Below, one piece after another: positions 61,480 to 64,000 of a DNA stretch of 64,000 nucleotides (the stretch's first letter is position 1; each line of letters starts with the position of its first letter). Origin of the DNA: Triops longicaudatus (taxonomy: Eukaryota > Arthropoda > Branchiopoda > Notostraca > Triopsidae); assembly GCA_022885665.1 (NCBI GenBank), contig JAGQDJ010000030.1, forward strand, positions 124,001 to 188,000, read 5' to 3'. The notes under the pieces are model-generated. The model saw nothing but the letters and a program-made list of their open reading frames with translations, did not search any database and had not been told where the DNA came from. A program made the translations under genes and the position numbers.

Positions 61480-61885
61480 TATTCATCGTGTTCAGAACGA
61501 CCCGCGTCCAATACGTACTAAATCATCACTTTGCAGTTTAAAGTCTCTTGCAAAATCAGAACGGTGAGTTTTGTCGCTAATTTTCCGAAGGATTATTCTC
61601 TGACTTATCACCTACACAAAATATATTTTTACTTAATTTACAGACATATATCTCGAGAGGTACATCGAAATTAACACGTCCCGTTTGTTACTCAAATTGC
61701 TACAGGTTCAATTTGGATTTTTTTCTCACATATACTTTATACTTTTTCGACGCATTTTTTTGGTGAGGACTTCCTCGTGTTCACTAAATGCCTGATATTT
61801 TTTCGTGTTCCCATACAGTTCATTAGCTATGTTTTTTGGACGGTTTGTCCGACGTGTCAACTGTCCCTCTACTGTGTACTTTTCA
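61480..61885 (+). repeat. Dispersed repeat family A, copy 3 (intergenic)
   Basis: Matches copy 1 from CGTGTTCAGAACG through TCATCACTTTGCAG and CTTTTTCGACGC to GTCCGACGTGTCAACTGTCC. The spacing is similar, and it is the best preserved 3' end of the three. Confidence 0.55.
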
Positions 61886-64000
61886 CTAATTTCCAAAGAA
61901 TTTCTCAATATTACCATCAAAGAGCTTTTGATTACACTGCTTAAAGAAAATAAAGGAATAGAAGATTTTCGCTCGCTGGTTATAGAAATCAAGAATACAT
62001 ACATTGTAACAATGATCTTTGTGGGTGGATCGTAAAGTCTTCATTATCCTTGTATTTACGTCTGCCAACCTTGCAACTTTTTCTTCTCTTTCCCCGGTCA
62101 GGTTCGTGATAATCTTTCGCTGACTCAGAAATCCGTGAGTCTCCCTAATAGTAGCGAAGACTGTCCCCAAATCTTCTTTCGGTATAGCTTGGGTATGTTG
62201 TTAACCAAGTCTCTGTGATAACCACTTCTGTACCCCAGCAGTTCTTAACTAAATCCAACGGAATCGAGACTTTAACCTACATGTAGCCCAAAATGTTGAT
62301 AAAATTGTAACTTTTCCTCGATAGTCGGATTAACTTAGTGCAGCGAAAGCGAAGTTTGGAAGAAGCTCTCGGATTTAGTAGTATTTCCAGGTTAAGATTC
62401 AGCCAGAGTGGAGTCCCAGCACAAGGGTAAAAGCAATGATTTAGTATGGAGGTCCAGCGGTGTCCAGAATCAGGTTAAGGAAGGGCGTGTGCTATCCAAG
62501 CGTAGAATTCCTCAGCAAAATCACGAATCACGTCCTTTCGTCAAACTCGGCGCGGCTGACTTCTTCCCGGAGACTTGGCTACTGGCGGAGAGATAGATAA
62601 AGAGACAGACAAAACTTTTAAAACGACTCTGACTAGTCGACAGAACCTAACCTTAAAAGACTTTACTGACGGCCAGTACTTTCCCACCCTATATGGTTTG
62701 CTGCGATTGGCTTAATTATGTGAACGAAGAGTGGGAAGATGGGTGTAGGAGATAAAAAGGTAACGAGAATACGGAAATAGAGGGTGAAATACAAAGGACA
62801 GTCACTGATTTTATAGCCGTGAACAATAATAAACCGTCCCTAGCAATAAAGACGTTGAAAACTTCAAAAGATACGCATTTTTTTTTATAAACATAAAAGA
62901 GAATTTAAAGTTTTTTGTTTTTTTTTTGTAAGCCGTGAAAAGGCGAGTAACTGTGATGAGATCATAAAGGATGGGTCGGATTCCAATTGTGTATATTTTT
63001 CGAGTGGGGGGACCACCTAATGTTATAATAGCCATTAAGTCAGCGGAATTTCAGTGTTGGAATACTGTGGAGGTGTTTAGGTATTTCGTAACCTTATAAT
63101 TCGTCTGTTCTTTTGACAAATCTTTATAACTTTTTCGTTATAAAATATTTATTTTAGTTTTATTTATTTTTAATTTATTTTAAAGTGGAAAGAAGTAGAA
63201 AATGTGCTTATAAAAGCTTCCGTTCTTAATTCGTCTATGTTTTATTTTAAAAGACTACAATTGGAGGCTTACTGTCTTGTTTTTATTTTTCTCTCCCCGC
63301 ACGTGTGCGTTTTTCTCGTTTTTACACGGTCACAAGTCGGTAATAGACAGCAATTCGTTTAACAGTCAACGACCGGAGGGAATGAAAGAGAAACGAGTAA
63401 GGATTAAACCAAGGGTTCCGAGATTCATTGGTGAAACTGAGACGGAGTAATTAAGATGTTTAGAATCACCACGTGAGCCAAAAAAAGGAACTAAATTGAA
63501 CCTAAAAAATGGATTCTTTTTATAGGCCTCGGGCTTGGGGTTATGAAAATATTTCATAAATTTTATACACAGGGAGAGAAAAAATCATGAAAAACTACTG
63601 GAAGAATTTAGAAAATAATCCTCTTTCTAGAAATGAGAGTTTCGTTGAATAGAGGCAGCTTTTACCATTAACGCCCTGTTTTCCTTTTCATTTGCGCGTG
63701 TGATTAGCCCAACTCGTGAGACTAAGCTATTCTTTTTGTTGCGAGACACTGTGTTGCAATTTACCAGTCTACAGTGTACAAAACGTACAATAGCAGATCA
63801 TAAGTGACATTCAAAAGAAGAAATTTATAGCTGAGAAGGAGCGTAAAATGTGAAGTTAAAGCTATTGTGTGATTTCTTTGAAAAATAAGGTTTGTAGCGT
63901 AAATCTCTATGTATTTGTTTTCTTTATTTTTTATTTTTAGATTTTTTTTTTTTTTTCATTAGTGCGGTATCCACAAAGTCAAATTTTCCTGAACACTAGT
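61886..64000. other. Right edge of the window
   Basis: No gene recognised. A GC-richer patch at 62350-62600 has a short + frame without family signature; the rest is AT-rich. Confidence 0.45.

Overview
This is an animal nuclear genome window, most likely from an arthropod. It is AT-rich, its genes are split by short GT-AG introns, and it has no bacterial-type operons, ribosome-binding sites or CRISPR arrays. The arthropod call rests on a Dpr-type two-Ig protein and two DIP-type three-Ig proteins, a family pair best known from arthropod nervous systems. A TATCGATA (DRE-type) promoter motif upstream of SMN fits this. All exon joins below were made by hand from GT/AG sites, codon phase and family knowledge. 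No alignment or database search was run.

Layout. The left 24 kb is gene-dense and all on the + strand: SKI3/TTC37 (335-7069, 15 coding exons), a Dpr-like two-Ig protein (8641-13352, with a remote signal-peptide exon), the ESCRT-I subunit UBAP1 (14263-16407), an SLC46/PCFT-type transporter (18792-21056) and SMN (21346-23603). SLC46 and SMN are only 290 bp apart, and a CGATA/TATCGATA cluster lies between them.

The middle (29.0-44.4 kb) holds two DIP-like genes pointing tail to tail: DIP-a on + (29063-38746) and DIP-b on - (44417-39501). Their Ig exons have matching lengths (186/186, 322/193+129, 120/120, 171/171), so they are an inverted duplicate pair with one intron gained or lost. In flies, Dpr and DIP proteins bind each other across cell contacts. 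This window may therefore carry both sides of a recognition system within 36 kb.

The right third (44.4-64 kb) has no gene I can fully support. It holds a hAT-type MITE, minisatellites, a degenerate interspersed repeat family and an unidentified two-exon, - strand 3' coding end (51671-52444). Other orphan coding-like pieces lie at 27.6-28.0 kb (-, perhaps the C-terminus of an ER metallopeptidase), 31.6-31.9 kb (-) and 32.9-33.0 kb (+). A decayed retrotransposon gag remnant lies near 25.7 kb.

Functionally the identified genes are a mixture. SKI3 (cytoplasmic 3'-5' mRNA decay), SMN (snRNP assembly) and UBAP1 (endosomal sorting) are housekeeping. SLC46 is a solute carrier. The three IgSF proteins are predicted neuronal surface recognition molecules.
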